This document shows, one piece after another, positions 1 to 9,160 of a stretch of 38,204 bases of DNA. Within the stretch, counting starts at the first letter, position 1. Every line of letters begins with the position of its first letter. The position numbers were made by a program, and so were the translations under genes. The stretch covers positions 1 through 38,204 of the forward strand of contig JAHZMA010000096.1 of the NCBI GenBank assembly GCA_022599575.1, given 5' to 3'. The DNA comes from Alphaproteobacteria bacterium (GTDB lineage: Bacteria; Pseudomonadota; Alphaproteobacteria; JABAAW01; JAHZMA01). Below the pieces are notes generated by a model, which was not told where the DNA came from, did no database searches, and saw nothing but the letters and a program-made list of their open reading frames with translations.

Positions 1-1089
1 GGCATGCAGTTTGACCGCGGCTATCTTTCACCCTATTTCGCAACCAATGCTGAAAAAATGACCTGCGAATTAGATAATCCGCTTATCTTGATTTATGAAA
101 CAAAACTCACCAATTTACAACCAATGTTACCATTGCTTGAGCAAGTGGTGCAATCAGCGCGTCCGCTTTTGATTATTGCTGAAGATGTTGAGGGCGAAGC
201 CCTTGCCGCTTTAGTGGTAAATAAATTGCGTGGTGGCTTAAAAGTTGCCGCCGTGAAAGCACCGGGTTTTGGCGATCGCCGTAAAGCGATGCTAGAAGAT
301 ATTGCTATCTTAACGGGTGGCGAAATGGTATCGGAAGATTTGGGCATTAAGCTTGAAAATGTTACCATGGATATGCTTGGTAGCTGTAAGCGCGTTAGCA
401 TTGATAAGGATAACACCGTTATTGTTGATGGCAAGGGTGATAACAAAGCTATTAAAGGGCGTTGCGACCAAATTCGCGCGCAAGTTGAAGATAGCACATC
501 TGATTATGACCGCGAAAAACTACAAGAACGTTTGGCAAAACTTTCTGGTGGTGTGGCAATTATCCGTGTTGGCGGTGCAACCGAAGTGGAAGTGAAAGAG
601 CGTAAAGACCGTGTGGAAGATGCGCTAAACGCTACCCGTGCTGCTGTGCAAGAAGGCGTGGTTGCAGGCGGTGGCGCTGCGTTACTTTATGCAATCCCTG
701 CGCTTGATAAGATAAAAACCGCTAATAGCGACCAAACAGTTGGGCTGGATATTGTCCGCCGTTCATTGGTGGCACCTGCGGCTCAAATCGCTAAAAATGC
801 TGGCGAAGAAGGCGCGGTTGTGGTTGGTAAAATGCTGGAAAGCACCGAGAAAGATTGGGGCTTTGATGCACAAACTGCCGAATATAAAGATTTGGTAAAA
901 GCTGGTATTATTGACCCCGCTAAAGTGGTACGCGCTGCATTGCAAGATGCTGCTTCTATCGCTGGGTTGTTGATTACCACCGAAACCATGATTGCCGATA
1001 AGCCTGAGCCAAAAGGCGCTGGTGGCGGCATGCCTGATATGGGCGGCATGGGTGGTATGGGCGGCATGGGTGGCATGGGCGGATTCTAA
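1..1089 (+). CDS. groEL: Chaperonin GroEL, C-terminal part (5' end outside window)
   Basis: This is the C-terminal two thirds of the 60-kDa chaperonin that folds proteins inside the GroEL/GroES cage in the cytoplasm. The reading frame is open from base 1 (Gly, then [12 protein letters not shown]), which corresponds to the apical-domain start near residue 190 of the roughly 545-residue family, so the first ATG at base 4 is internal and the gene is cut by the window edge. Family landmarks follow in order: [20 protein letters not shown], then [20 protein letters not shown], then the equatorial segment with [10 protein letters not shown]. The protein ends in the usual flexible Gly-Gly-Met tail, seen here as several GGM units before the final Phe. 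groES would be expected upstream, outside the window. A strong terminator follows. The identification is secure. Confidence 0.98.
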   Translation, partial: GMQFDRGYLSPYFATNAEKMTCELDNPLILIYETKLTNLQPMLPLLEQVVQSARPLLIIAEDVEGEALAALVVNKLRGGLKVAAVKAPGFGDRRKAMLEDIAILTGGEMVSEDLGIKLENVTMDMLGSCKRVSIDKDNTVIVDGKGDNKAIKGRCDQIRAQVEDSTSDYDREKLQERLAKLSGGVAIIRVGGATEVEVKERKDRVEDALNATRAAVQEGVVAGGGAALLYAIPALDKIKTANSDQTVGLDIVRRSLVAPAAQIAKNAGEEGAVVVGKMLESTEKDWGFDAQTAEYKDLVKAGIIDPAKVVRAALQDAASIAGLLITTETMIADKPEPKGAGGGMPDMGGMGGMGGMGGMGGF

Positions 1090-1135
1090 TCATCGCAACA
1101 TGACACACATCGCTTACCGACTAGCGTAAACGATT

Positions 1136-1174
1136 AAAAGGGCTTGATGTTACTGTAACACCAAGCCCTTTTTA
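1136..1174 (+). terminator. Rho-independent terminator after groEL
   Basis: An inverted repeat AAGGGCTTG ... CAAGCCCTT, with a nested GTTAC/GTAAC inner pair, is followed by a run of T. It lies about 45 bp past the groEL stop. The A-run before the stem could also make it work from the other side, for the leftward HNH gene that ends at 1206. Confidence 0.85.
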
Positions 1175-1205
1175 TATGTGATTGATAAAAAAGCAACAAT
1201 AAATC

Positions 1206-1814
1206 TCAATTATCGCGTTCCTTAAGATATGCAATGGCATTACTTAAATAATCTTCTCCATTCTTAAAACGCCCAAGCCCAGTATTACAACTATCGCAAA
1301 TAAAATCTCTAATATTACCCGTATGATGATTATGGTCGGCAACAATTTTTGCTGTAACACCAACAATAGAACGTTTTTGACAAATAGGACATTTGAACGC
1401 CTCCCCTGTTTGAGGGCGTATTTTTTCTGCCGCTTTTGCTTGCCTGCTTTTAGGGGTTCTTTTATCTATATCCGTCCTACAATCCATACAACTGGGGCGT
1501 CTAATAATTCCATGCTTATTATTTTGGTTTCTGGAAAATTTTTCAGTAGGTAGTAAACAGTGACAAATATTACATATCTTTTGATTAAATTTATCACCTG
1601 TCTTAATGACATCCACCTTTTCTATATCCATAATGTTCATACGCCATATTTCATCTAATCCAATCAACCAAATATCAACCGTATCATCAATAATATTCTT
1701 TATTTGTCCAACTGCATTTTTCTTAAAATGCCTTTTCCGTTGCGAAACAATACCATCTTTTTCTTGTAGATAGCCACTGCCGTCTGGGCAACATACCCAT
1801 TCACCTACACGCAT
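1206..1814 (-). CDS. HNH endonuclease, endonuclease VII-like; likely restriction partner of the adjacent methyltransferase
   Basis: This 202-residue protein probably cuts DNA. Residues 141-190 match the recombination endonuclease VII type of HNH fold: a CPIC zinc pair (Cys142, Cys145), the motif DHNHHTG at 160-166, a CDSC pair (Cys173, Cys176), then GLGRFKNGEDYL. A second possible zinc knuckle, CNIC at 81-84 with CMDC at 109-112, lies just before it. The first 75 residues show no domain I recognise and may carry target recognition. The start codon overlaps the end of the upstream methyltransferase by 10 bp, so the two are probably translated together. The layout of methyltransferase then nuclease suggests a type II restriction-modification pair. 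A stand-alone phage-derived HNH enzyme is the alternative. Recognition site unknown. Confidence 0.8.
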   Translation of the reverse strand: MRVGEWVCCPDGSGYLQEKDGIVSQRKRHFKKNAVGQIKNIIDDTVDIWLIGLDEIWRMNIMDIEKVDVIKTGDKFNQKICNICHCLLPTEKFSRNQNNKHGIIRRPSCMDCRTDIDKRTPKSRQAKAAEKIRPQTGEAFKCPICQKRSIVGVTAKIVADHNHHTGNIRDFICDSCNTGLGRFKNGEDYLSNAIAYLKERDN

Positions 1815-2617
1815 TCTTTGCTCCAGCTTTGCATTCTCTCATTGGCTATACCAATATATTCTTTTGATATATCAAGCCCCAACCATTTTCTATTATTCAA
1901 TGCTGCCATTTTGCAAGTAGTACCTGAACCACACATAGGATCAAATACAATATCACCCTCGTTTGTCCACGATAATATGTGGTCTTGTGCTAATTTTTCT
2001 GGAAAAACTGCTGGATGCTTAAAGGCTATTTTATCACGTGTTGTACCACCAAAACCAACGGCATATGACCAAATATTCGTTTTTGTCTTTTCTTTTTTTA
2101 ACTCTACCCAATTTTTTTTATTAATGGCATCTGGACCTTTATTATGGACTGCTAATTCCATACCATGTCGTTTGGTTGGAACTTTCAGAGGATTGAATGT
2201 AGAAGGCTTGCCTTTGGATAAAACAATCATAAATTCATAGCAATTCGTATAAGCATTTGACCGCATGAACGGTGTATTCTTCTTTTGGTAAATCATAACA
2301 TCATGTACCAAAAATCCAGCATCACGAAATAATAACCCATGTTCAAAACTGGTTAGGCTTCGTCCATTATTAACACGGTCTCCAATCACCCAAACAACGA
2401 TACCACCTAATTTTGTCACTCGAAAAAGCTGTTTTATCATTTCATCAGCATCAAAGCGATACCCTTTGTAGCATCTTAAATCATCATAAGGCGGGCTAGT
2501 AACAGTTAGATCAAAAAAATCATCAGGAATGCTTTGTTTCATATACTCAACCGCTTCAGTAGCAACGAAGCTATTTAATACTTTCATAGTATCAAACGAA
2601 AGAGAATAATTACTCAT
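1805..2617 (-). CDS. Site-specific DNA methyltransferase (SPPY type, N4-cytosine or N6-adenine)
   Basis: This 270-residue enzyme transfers a methyl group from S-adenosylmethionine to an exocyclic amino group in DNA. The catalytic motif IV is TSPPYDDLR (SPPY at residues 41-44), close to the N-terminus, and the cofactor-binding motif I is FDPMCGSGTT (226-234), near the C-terminus. Catalytic-before-cofactor order is the beta-class architecture. The SPPY form is common in N4-cytosine enzymes but also occurs in N6-adenine enzymes, so the modified base is not settled. A GGAAGG ribosome site lies about 10 bases before the ATG. Together with the overlapping HNH gene it makes a compact modification-restriction unit between groEL and the purB operon, where recent acquisition is plausible. 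Confidence 0.9.
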   Translation of the reverse strand: MSNYSLSFDTMKVLNSFVATEAVEYMKQSIPDDFFDLTVTSPPYDDLRCYKGYRFDADEMIKQLFRVTKLGGIVVWVIGDRVNNGRSLTSFEHGLLFRDAGFLVHDVMIYQKKNTPFMRSNAYTNCYEFMIVLSKGKPSTFNPLKVPTKRHGMELAVHNKGPDAINKKNWVELKKEKTKTNIWSYAVGFGGTTRDKIAFKHPAVFPEKLAQDHILSWTNEGDIVFDPMCGSGTTCKMAALNNRKWLGLDISKEYIGIANERMQSWSKECV

Positions 2618-2757
2618 ATCATGCTAACCTTCCAGCGTAACGCCACTATATATGCTAACATATGCTTGTTAACTAAATTTTCAAATACTAACAATAGCTT
2701 TTCAACAATTAGCCACAGGAATCACGCAAAAGAGAGTACAGTATTTCGATTAATAAG

Positions 2758-4674
2758 CTAAAATCTCTGCACTTCGCGGCTTTTGGAAAGATTGCCGATT
2801 GAATCGGTCAGCACATTGATTTGCCTATCTAAATCATCTATTTGGTTAATCACGCGTAAGGTGAGCACCTCGTCACCTTCATTAGAAGCATAGTCGGCAA
2901 TATCTGTTAGGATTGCAAATTTCACATCATTCAAATCATCCCCTAACCCGCTGGCAACATTAAAGGCTTGTTCAGGGCGATTATTTTCTAAATAATAGCG
3001 CATAATCCTATTCATCAAATCGCCATATTGCGGATGCTTCGTATAGGGCCAAAGTGATGATAAAATGGCGGTAATTTCGGTTTCAGCATAAGTGGCTTTC
3101 AGCCGTGAGCGTTTGGCAAAATGATAAAAATACTCAACATTGGCAAGAATACTATCAAAATCATTGAGATATTGGGTAATCCTATTTTGCACCAAATCAA
3201 ACAGCGCATCATTCCGTTTTGGCTCGCCTTTTTCAATCTGCACCTGCAATACTTCTGATAATATCAGCGGTGCATAGCCTGAATCTTGCGTATAAAAATT
3301 TTCTGATGCCAAACCTTCCATTAATAAATCAGTGATGGCATCAGCATCTTTTGACGAACCCACCAAGCCTAAATACAGACTTAACCTGAAATTGGCATAA
3401 TTAACTTTTGGCAATAAATCTGTTAACGCATCATAATCTTGCCTTTGTGCAAGCACCAACCCAATCAATGTAAGCGCCCGTTGTTTTTGGTAGTCATCAG
3501 TAATGCGTTCAGCATCACGAATGACATCATCTATCAACCCTGCTTGCGCTTTTTCAATCAATGCCCACGAACGCGCATGGTCTATTTGTTGTTGTTGTAA
3601 TTTTTTATCTATCTTTTCACCGCGCCTATTGCTTGCATCGCTATCAACCAATAACAGCGAATCATTGGCTAAGCCCAAAAGTGGGTTACCATTTTCAACA
3701 TTATTGCTGAGTTGCGCGCGCACCCTACCTGCGGTGGCATAAAGTCTTGATTGTATGATACGGTCATCAATTTGTGCAATCACCTGCAATGCCAGTCTGT
3801 GCTGACCCGCAAAAATAAGATTGCGCGCCAATTCTTGCAACTGCAAATCACGTAATTTATCACCACGCGCCTGTTCAATCGTAACAGCATAGGCATTGGC
3901 CATTGCGTTACGATACACCGCGTCAATCTTTAAATCTTCACCCAATTTTGCCATATTAACGAATAAACGAAAACTTTCCGCATCATATTGTTTTTCAAAA
4001 CGCAACGTTAAGCGCGTCAATGAATCCAACACAATATCGCGCTGTTCAGGCTGTAATAACGGGTAAATCTCGCGCGCCATCGCCAGCAAATTTTCTTTGC
4101 CCATTACCAATTCAAAAAATTCGCGTAATCTATCAATATCGCCCATATCATGAATGGATTTTGCCGCTTGTGCGAATATATCAGGGGCGGTATTTTCTTC
4201 ATGCACTGGGCGCAATAAAATCAGCGCGCTATTTAGCATACGGTTTGCCAATGTATTAATCCCTTGCGCCCGCTGATTTTCAGCAATCAGCAACAAAGCA
4301 TGGGCGCGCCATACTGGCACACGAATATTTTGGGCATATTCCCATGCCAACTGCCATGAATTATTTTCAATGTAAATATTCACCAATGCGGCTTGCGGTT
4401 GCCCAGTATTTTGTGGGTTATCTAATGTTGCAATTTTATCGCGGATTGGCTTCCAAACCAGATTGATTTGCCTGTCATAAGTGGGTAAATCAAGCGGGTC
4501 TAGTAATAATTCATCTGATGAGATGCCCTGTGCATGGCTATCAATAGCAGAAGACAGCATAAAAATACTGACAATGATTAAAATTTTTGACGAAATTAAG
4601 GGCGCAATATCGAGTCCCTTATCGCGTTGCTTATTATTTTTCCTCGAACACACGTGTAAAAATATGTTCCACAT
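2758..4674 (-). CDS. Exported helical-repeat protein of unknown function
   Basis: I do not recognise a family. The frame encodes up to 638 residues. A hydrophobic stretch (about residues 27-43, SSKILIIVSIFMLSSA) followed by SHAQG looks like a signal peptide cleaved after SHA, so the product is probably periplasmic or surface-bound. The rest is rich in Ala, Leu and Gln with regularly spaced helices (for example ALVNIYIENNSWQLAWEYAQ), resembling a TPR-like solenoid, without catalytic motifs. The longest start overlaps the end of purB by 41 bp. A GTG seven codons later (4653) is an alternative that gives a more normal signal peptide. It is the last gene of rpe-tpiA-purB and seems to share that transcript. 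Confidence 0.7.
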   Translation of the reverse strand: MWNIFLHVCSRKNNKQRDKGLDIAPLISSKILIIVSIFMLSSAIDSHAQGISSDELLLDPLDLPTYDRQINLVWKPIRDKIATLDNPQNTGQPQAALVNIYIENNSWQLAWEYAQNIRVPVWRAHALLLIAENQRAQGINTLANRMLNSALILLRPVHEENTAPDIFAQAAKSIHDMGDIDRLREFFELVMGKENLLAMAREIYPLLQPEQRDIVLDSLTRLTLRFEKQYDAESFRLFVNMAKLGEDLKIDAVYRNAMANAYAVTIEQARGDKLRDLQLQELARNLIFAGQHRLALQVIAQIDDRIIQSRLYATAGRVRAQLSNNVENGNPLLGLANDSLLLVDSDASNRRGEKIDKKLQQQQIDHARSWALIEKAQAGLIDDVIRDAERITDDYQKQRALTLIGLVLAQRQDYDALTDLLPKVNYANFRLSLYLGLVGSSKDADAITDLLMEGLASENFYTQDSGYAPLILSEVLQVQIEKGEPKRNDALFDLVQNRITQYLNDFDSILANVEYFYHFAKRSRLKATYAETEITAILSSLWPYTKHPQYGDLMNRIMRYYLENNRPEQAFNVASGLGDDLNDVKFAILTDIADYASNEGDEVLTLRVINQIDDLDRQINVLTDSIGNLSKSREVQRF

Positions 4675-5932
4675 GCCTAAAATGATACCCTATATCATTC
4701 AATTGAGCAAGCATATCTTCATTAAATAGTGATTTTATCACCTCATTTTCAGCAAGCAGACTCATAAAGTCGCTTTTTTCGTCCCATGCGCGCAAAGCGG
4801 CTTGTTGCACCAATTTATAGGCATCCTCGCGTGCCATGCCATTTTGGGTGAGTGCCAACATCACCCTTTGTGAGTTGAAAATACCATAAGATTTATCTAA
4901 ATTCGCCTGCATCGTATCATCATGCACTAGTAATTTATCAATCATGCCTGCCATGCGATGCAAGGCAAAATCCAGCGCAATGGTAGCATCGGGCGCAATC
5001 ACACGTTCAACTGATGAGTGCGAAATATCACGCTCATGCCATAATGCGATATTTTCTAACGCAGGAACAACTGCCATCCGCACAATCCGCGCTAAACCTG
5101 TTAGATTTTCGCTTAAAATCGGGTTGCGCTTATGGGGCATTGCCGAAGAACCCTTCTGCCCTTGTGCAAAATATTCTTGTGCTTCGCGCACATCAGAACG
5201 TTGCAAATGCCGTATTTCTATCGCCACCCTTTCAACCGATGATGCAATTAGCGCCAAACAATTAAACAGAGCGGCGTGGCGGTCACGCGGAATCACTTGC
5301 GTTGAGATTGTCTCTGCCGTTAAGCCCAGTTTTTCTGCCACTATTGCTTCCACTTCGGGCGTTAAATGAGCGTAAGTGCCAACCGCACCCGAAATTGCAC
5401 AGACCGCAATTTCTTCGCGTGCCTGCAATAAACGCTTTTTATTGCGCGCAAATTCAGCATAAAAACCTGCCATTTTCAAGCCAAATGTAACAGGCTCGGC
5501 ATAGATACCATGCGACCGCCCAATGGTAGGCGTGAATTTATGGGCAAAGGCTTGTTTCTTGAACGCTGCCAGCACCGTATCTAAATCTTCTAGTAAAATA
5601 TCCACTGCTTGGGTAAGCTGTACCGAAAGTGCGGTATCCAACACATCTGATGAGGTCATGCCCTGATGCAAAAACCGTGCATCATCACCGATAAATTCTT
5701 GCATGCTGGTTAAAAATGCAATCACATCATGATGCGTTTCAGCCTCAATTTCAGCAATCCGTTGCACATCAAAATTGCCTTTGGCACGAATATTTTGCGC
5801 CGCTTCCACAGGAATGATACCGCATTGCGCCATTGCCTCAGCGGCGCATGTTTCAATTTCTTGCCAAATGGTAAAGCGATTTTCATCTGCCCAAATGGCA
5901 CTCATTTTCTCTCTGGAATAACGTGGAATCAT
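4634..5932 (-). CDS. purB: Adenylosuccinate lyase
   Basis: This is a 432-residue fumarase/aspartase-superfamily lyase that acts twice in purine synthesis: it releases fumarate from SAICAR and from adenylosuccinate to give AMP. The family signature SSAMPHKRNPILSENLTGLA, carrying the mobile catalytic-loop serine, is intact. HQGMTSSDVLDTA and GRSHGIYAEPVTFG contribute the substrate-binding and catalytic histidine regions. Length is normal for the short bacterial form. The ATG overlaps the tpiA stop in an ATGA arrangement, so the two genes are translationally coupled. Its 3' end overlaps the start region of the secreted helical protein downstream. Confidence 0.97.
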   Translation of the reverse strand: MIPRYSREKMSAIWADENRFTIWQEIETCAAEAMAQCGIIPVEAAQNIRAKGNFDVQRIAEIEAETHHDVIAFLTSMQEFIGDDARFLHQGMTSSDVLDTALSVQLTQAVDILLEDLDTVLAAFKKQAFAHKFTPTIGRSHGIYAEPVTFGLKMAGFYAEFARNKKRLLQAREEIAVCAISGAVGTYAHLTPEVEAIVAEKLGLTAETISTQVIPRDRHAALFNCLALIASSVERVAIEIRHLQRSDVREAQEYFAQGQKGSSAMPHKRNPILSENLTGLARIVRMAVVPALENIALWHERDISHSSVERVIAPDATIALDFALHRMAGMIDKLLVHDDTMQANLDKSYGIFNSQRVMLALTQNGMAREDAYKLVQQAALRAWDEKSDFMSLLAENEVIKSLFNEDMLAQLNDIGYHFRHVEHIFTRVFEEK

Positions 5933-6684
5933 GTTTGTGCTTGCACGATAGAGATAATTTTTAAGAATTTATCACTCTGTAGGGAAGCACCGCCCACCAA
6001 TAAGCCATTACAGCCCTTAATTTTTAACAAATCAGCGGCATTATCTTGAGTTACCGAGCCACCATAGCATAAAGCGAATTTGATATGCGGAAAATCCTTT
6101 TCCATATAGAGGATAATTCTTTCAAAAATTTCTGTAATTTCTTCCTCATCAGCCGCCTTGCCCGACCCAATCGCCCATGCGGGTTCGTAAGCAATAATGA
6201 TATTTTTTGCTTCTTTTGGAATGCTATGACTAATCTGCTGGGTAACCATTTCTTTCTCGCGCCCAATCGCGCGCGCTTCCATATCTTCGCCTACACAAAT
6301 AATGGGCACCATTTTTGCGCGCACAACCGCTGCAACCTTTGCTTTAATCGCATCATCATCATCACCAGCGGTGCGTCTTTCGGAATGCCCTATAATCACC
6401 AAAGATGCCCCTGCATCACGCAACATTTCTGCGCTGATACCACCTGTATATGCCCCAGATGGCAAAGGGTGACAATCTTGCGCCCCCAATAGCAACATAG
6501 AATCTTCGGCTATGGTTTCTAGCGTGCCTAAAAAAGGCGCGGGCGGGCAAATCACCACGCGGTAATCTAAATGATGCATTGCTTTTTCTGAAGGCAATTG
6601 TTTGATGATAGTAATCGCACGTTCCACCGCATCAGCGCGTGACCCATTCATTTTCCAATTTCCGATAATCCATGATTTTGACAT
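5929..6684 (-). CDS. tpiA: Triosephosphate isomerase
   Basis: This 251-residue TIM-barrel enzyme interconverts dihydroxyacetone phosphate and glyceraldehyde 3-phosphate. It has GNWKMNG at the N-terminus (catalytic Lys), VIIGHSERR (catalytic His), AYEPAWAIGSGKAA (catalytic Glu plus the flexible phosphate lid) and CYGGSV (phosphate-binding). The start follows the rpe stop by one base, with GGAG just upstream inside the rpe end. It sits between rpe and purB on one leftward transcript, linking sugar phosphate interconversion to purine synthesis. Identification is secure. Confidence 0.98.
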   Translation of the reverse strand: MSKSWIIGNWKMNGSRADAVERAITIIKQLPSEKAMHHLDYRVVICPPAPFLGTLETIAEDSMLLLGAQDCHPLPSGAYTGGISAEMLRDAGASLVIIGHSERRTAGDDDDAIKAKVAAVVRAKMVPIICVGEDMEARAIGREKEMVTQQISHSIPKEAKNIIIAYEPAWAIGSGKAADEEEITEIFERIILYMEKDFPHIKFALCYGGSVTQDNAADLLKIKGCNGLLVGGASLQSDKFLKIISIVQAQT

Positions 6685-6685
6685 T

Positions 6686-7348
6686 TTACTCTCCTTGAAA
6701 AATTTTTAACGCATCAATTGCTTCATTATAATTATCACTTTTACAATCCCCATTGGCAAAGATTGACGACCCCGCCACTAAAATATCTGCGCCTGCTTGC
6801 ACTGCTTGCGGTGCTGTTTGTGCAGTAACACCGCCATCAACTTCAAGCAAAATATCGCGTGTGCCAATAATTTTACGTAAATCCTGTAATTTGCGATTGG
6901 CGTTGCTGATATATTTCTGGCCACCAAAACCGGGGTTGACACTCATCACCACCACCATATCAATTTTATCTAATATATCCGTAATAACGCCAACAGGCGT
7001 GGCAGGATTAAGTGCAATTCCTGCTTTTTTGCCTAAATCTTTAATTGATTGCAATAGGCGGTCGGCATGGTTTGTTGCCTCCCAATGCACCGAGATAATA
7101 TCAGCACCCGCTTCGGCATAATGTGCCACCCATTGTTCTGGATTTTCAATCATCAAATGCACATCGAATGGTTTATCGCTCAACGGACGTAACCCCGCAA
7201 TAACAGCAGGCCCATAGCTGAGATTCGGCACGAAATGCCCATCCATCACATCAAGATGAATATAATCGGCACGGGGCGATACTGCCCGAAGCTCATCGCC
7301 TAAATTCGCCATATCAGCCGCTAATAATGAGGGGGCGATTGCAACCAT
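6686..7348 (-). CDS. rpe: Ribulose-phosphate 3-epimerase
   Basis: This enzyme epimerises ribulose 5-phosphate and xylulose 5-phosphate in the pentose phosphate pathway. It has the family landmarks IAPSLLAADMANL at the N-terminus, HLDVMDGHFVPNLSYGP (metal-binding His and Asp), VNPGFGGQKYI and VDGGV. I place the start at the ATG at 7348, giving 220 residues (MVAIAPSLL), the usual family length. An in-frame ATG at 7360 is equally possible; each has a purine-rich stretch very close in front. A much longer frame reaching 7546 is rejected because it would run into the guaB coding region. It is the first gene of rpe-tpiA-purB and is divergent from guaB. Confidence 0.95.
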   Translation of the reverse strand: MVAIAPSLLAADMANLGDELRAVSPRADYIHLDVMDGHFVPNLSYGPAVIAGLRPLSDKPFDVHLMIENPEQWVAHYAEAGADIISVHWEATNHADRLLQSIKDLGKKAGIALNPATPVGVITDILDKIDMVVVMSVNPGFGGQKYISNANRKLQDLRKIIGTRDILLEVDGGVTAQTAPQAVQAGADILVAGSSIFANGDCKSDNYNEAIDALKIFQGE

Positions 7349-7398
7349 TCCCCGAACCATTCCTTTGCTTAATTTATGATTATTGTGAAAATATCTAC

Positions 7399-7427
7399 TT
7401 GCAATTATTACCACAAAAGCGCATAAA
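7399..7427 (+). promoter_or_regulatory. Possible guaB promoter
   Basis: TTGCAA (7399-7404) and CATAAA (7422-7427) are separated by 17 bp in the 119-bp gap between the divergent rpe and guaB genes. The -10 element is weak. The rpe promoter must lie in the same AT-rich stretch, but I see no clear match for it. Confidence 0.35.
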
Positions 7428-7467
7428 TAAACAATCATTTTATTACAATTTATATTAAGGAGGTGTT

Positions 7468-8934
7468 TTGCAAAAAATTGCCGAACAAACCGCATTATCT
7501 TATGAAGATGTATTACTTGTACCTGGGTTTTCCGAAATTGTGCCAAAAGATGTTGCGGTAAAAACCAAACTTTGCCCGCATATCCATCTTTCTATCCCGC
7601 TGATTTCATCGGCAATGGATACAGTTACCGAAAGCAAACTAGCGATTGCGATGGCGCAAGCGGGCGGTATTGGCACGATTCACAAAAATATGGATATTGC
7701 CTCGCAAGTTGAAGAAATTCGCAAAGTTAAAAGATTTGAATCAGGCATTGTAACTGACCCTATCACCATTTCTCCGCAAGCATCACTGCAACAAGCAATG
7801 TCGATTATGCAAACGCATCGCTTTTCTGGCATTCCCGTGATTGAGCAAAACAGCCAAAAACTGGTGGGCATTATCACCAATCGCGATGTTCGTTTTGTTA
7901 CAGATGTCACCGCACCTGTTGATAGTTTGATGACCAAAAAACTGGTAACCATTGCGCCGCATTCTTCTTTGGAAGATGCCAAGAAATTACTGCATCAGCA
8001 CCGCATTGAACGTTTATTGGTAGTTGATGATAACATGTATTGCAAGGGTATGATTACGGTGAAAGATATTGAGCGCGCTTCACTATTTCCTGATGCTACC
8101 AAAGATGACGATGGCAGGCTGTTAGTGGCGGCGGCGGTGGGCGTTGATGCTGATGGTTTTAAGCGCGCCAGCGCATTGGCAGAGGCAGGATGTGATGTAA
8201 TTGTGGTGGATACCGCGCATGGGCATTCGAAAGCTGTGTTACAGCAAGTAAGCCAGTTACGCAAAGCATTTCCAAAAATTTGTATTGTTGGGGGTAATGT
8301 TGCCACTGGTGATGGCGCCAAAGCATTGATTGATGCGGGCGTTGATTCGGTAAAAATCGGGATTGGTCCTGGTTCTATCTGCACCACGCGCATCATTGCT
8401 GGTGTTGGTGTGCCACAATTTAGTGCCATTTTAGATGCCGCAAAAGTGTGTTATGATAATAAAGTAACCGCAATTGCTGATGGTGGTATAAAATCTTCAG
8501 GTGATATTGCCAAAGCCATTGCCGCTGGCGCGCATCTGGTAATGGTGGGGTCGCTATTTGCGGGCACTGATGAAACCCCCGGTGATGTGTTCTTGTTTCA
8601 GGGGCGTTCTTACAAGGGTTATCGTGGCATGGGGTCGATTAGTGCGATGGCGCGTGGTTCGGCTGACCGCTATTTTCAGCAAGAGGTGGCAAAAGATAAA
8701 TTAGTGCCCGAAGGTGTGGAAGGGCGCGTGCCTTATAAAGGTTCTGTTGCCAATGTGATTGACCAGCTAATTGGCGGGTTGCGCTCCGCAATGGGCTATA
8801 CGGGCAATGAAACGATTGAAAAAATGCAGAGAAACTGCCAATTTGTGCAAATCACCAATGCGGGTTTGCGCGAAAGCCATGTGCATGATGTGATTGTTAC
8901 CCGCGAAGCACCGAATTATCGCGTTAATTCTTAA
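7468..8934 (+). CDS. guaB: IMP dehydrogenase
   Basis: This 488-residue enzyme oxidises IMP to XMP with NAD+, the committed step towards GMP. The TIM barrel is interrupted by a CBS-domain pair (about residues 95-205), the regulatory Bateman module. The catalytic loop is [11 protein letters not shown] with the nucleophile Cys305, and the flap region includes [12 protein letters not shown]. The start is TTG at 7468, set by a near-perfect AAGGAGG ribosome site at 7457-7463; initiating there gives the normal family length. The stop overlaps the end of the convergent hipB-like gene by 11 bp, leaving no room for a terminator, so read-through antisense RNA is possible. Confidence 0.97.
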   Translation: MQKIAEQTALSYEDVLLVPGFSEIVPKDVAVKTKLCPHIHLSIPLISSAMDTVTESKLAIAMAQAGGIGTIHKNMDIASQVEEIRKVKRFESGIVTDPITISPQASLQQAMSIMQTHRFSGIPVIEQNSQKLVGIITNRDVRFVTDVTAPVDSLMTKKLVTIAPHSSLEDAKKLLHQHRIERLLVVDDNMYCKGMITVKDIERASLFPDATKDDDGRLLVAAAVGVDADGFKRASALAEAGCDVIVVDTAHGHSKAVLQQVSQLRKAFPKICIVGGNVATGDGAKALIDAGVDSVKIGIGPGSICTTRIIAGVGVPQFSAILDAAKVCYDNKVTAIADGGIKSSGDIAKAIAAGAHLVMVGSLFAGTDETPGDVFLFQGRSYKGYRGMGSISAMARGSADRYFQQEVAKDKLVPEGVEGRVPYKGSVANVIDQLIGGLRSAMGYTGNETIEKMQRNCQFVQITNAGLRESHVHDVIVTREAPNYRVNS

Positions 8935-9160
8935 GCGGCCACTCTTCTTCTAGCAAACCTAGCATACGCAAAATTTTGAAAGAATTTTCTAATGTGATGC
9001 TGCTTTTGCCCTGTTCAAAACGAATGAGCGTTGGCAGGCTAACATCGGCAAGCACTGCCAATTGTTTTTGCGTTAGCCCTAATGTTTTACGGCGGTTAAC
9101 CGCTTCTCTTACGAGCGCTTGCCAATTAAGGCGGGGATTGATTTGAATGTATCGTTCCAT
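8924..9160 (-). CDS. hipB: HipB-like XRE-family helix-turn-helix antitoxin/repressor
   Basis: This small 78-residue DNA-binding protein has an XRE helix-turn-helix at about residues 20-60 (RRKTLGLTQKQLAVLADVSL, then TLIRFEQGKSSITLENSFKIL). In HipBA systems the HipB dimer neutralises the HipA kinase and represses the operon. Here the gene comes after hipA, not before it as in E. coli, and overlaps the hipA 3' end by 52 bp in another frame, so its translation probably depends on hipA translation. Its likely operators are the four palindromes upstream of hipA. The C-terminus is short (EEEWPLKN), and its tail overlaps the end of guaB. Confidence 0.85.
   Translation of the reverse strand: MERYIQINPRLNWQALVREAVNRRKTLGLTQKQLAVLADVSLPTLIRFEQGKSSITLENSFKILRMLGLLEEEWPLKN

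Noticed and set aside
1025-1086. Tandem GGCATG-type repeat at the groEL end
   Set aside because: This is the normal Gly-Gly-Met tail of GroEL, not an independent repeat.
7349-7546. N-terminal extension of rpe by 66 codons
   Set aside because: It would overlap the guaB start region, has no match to the family, and the family N-terminus begins at the ATG at 7348 or 7360.
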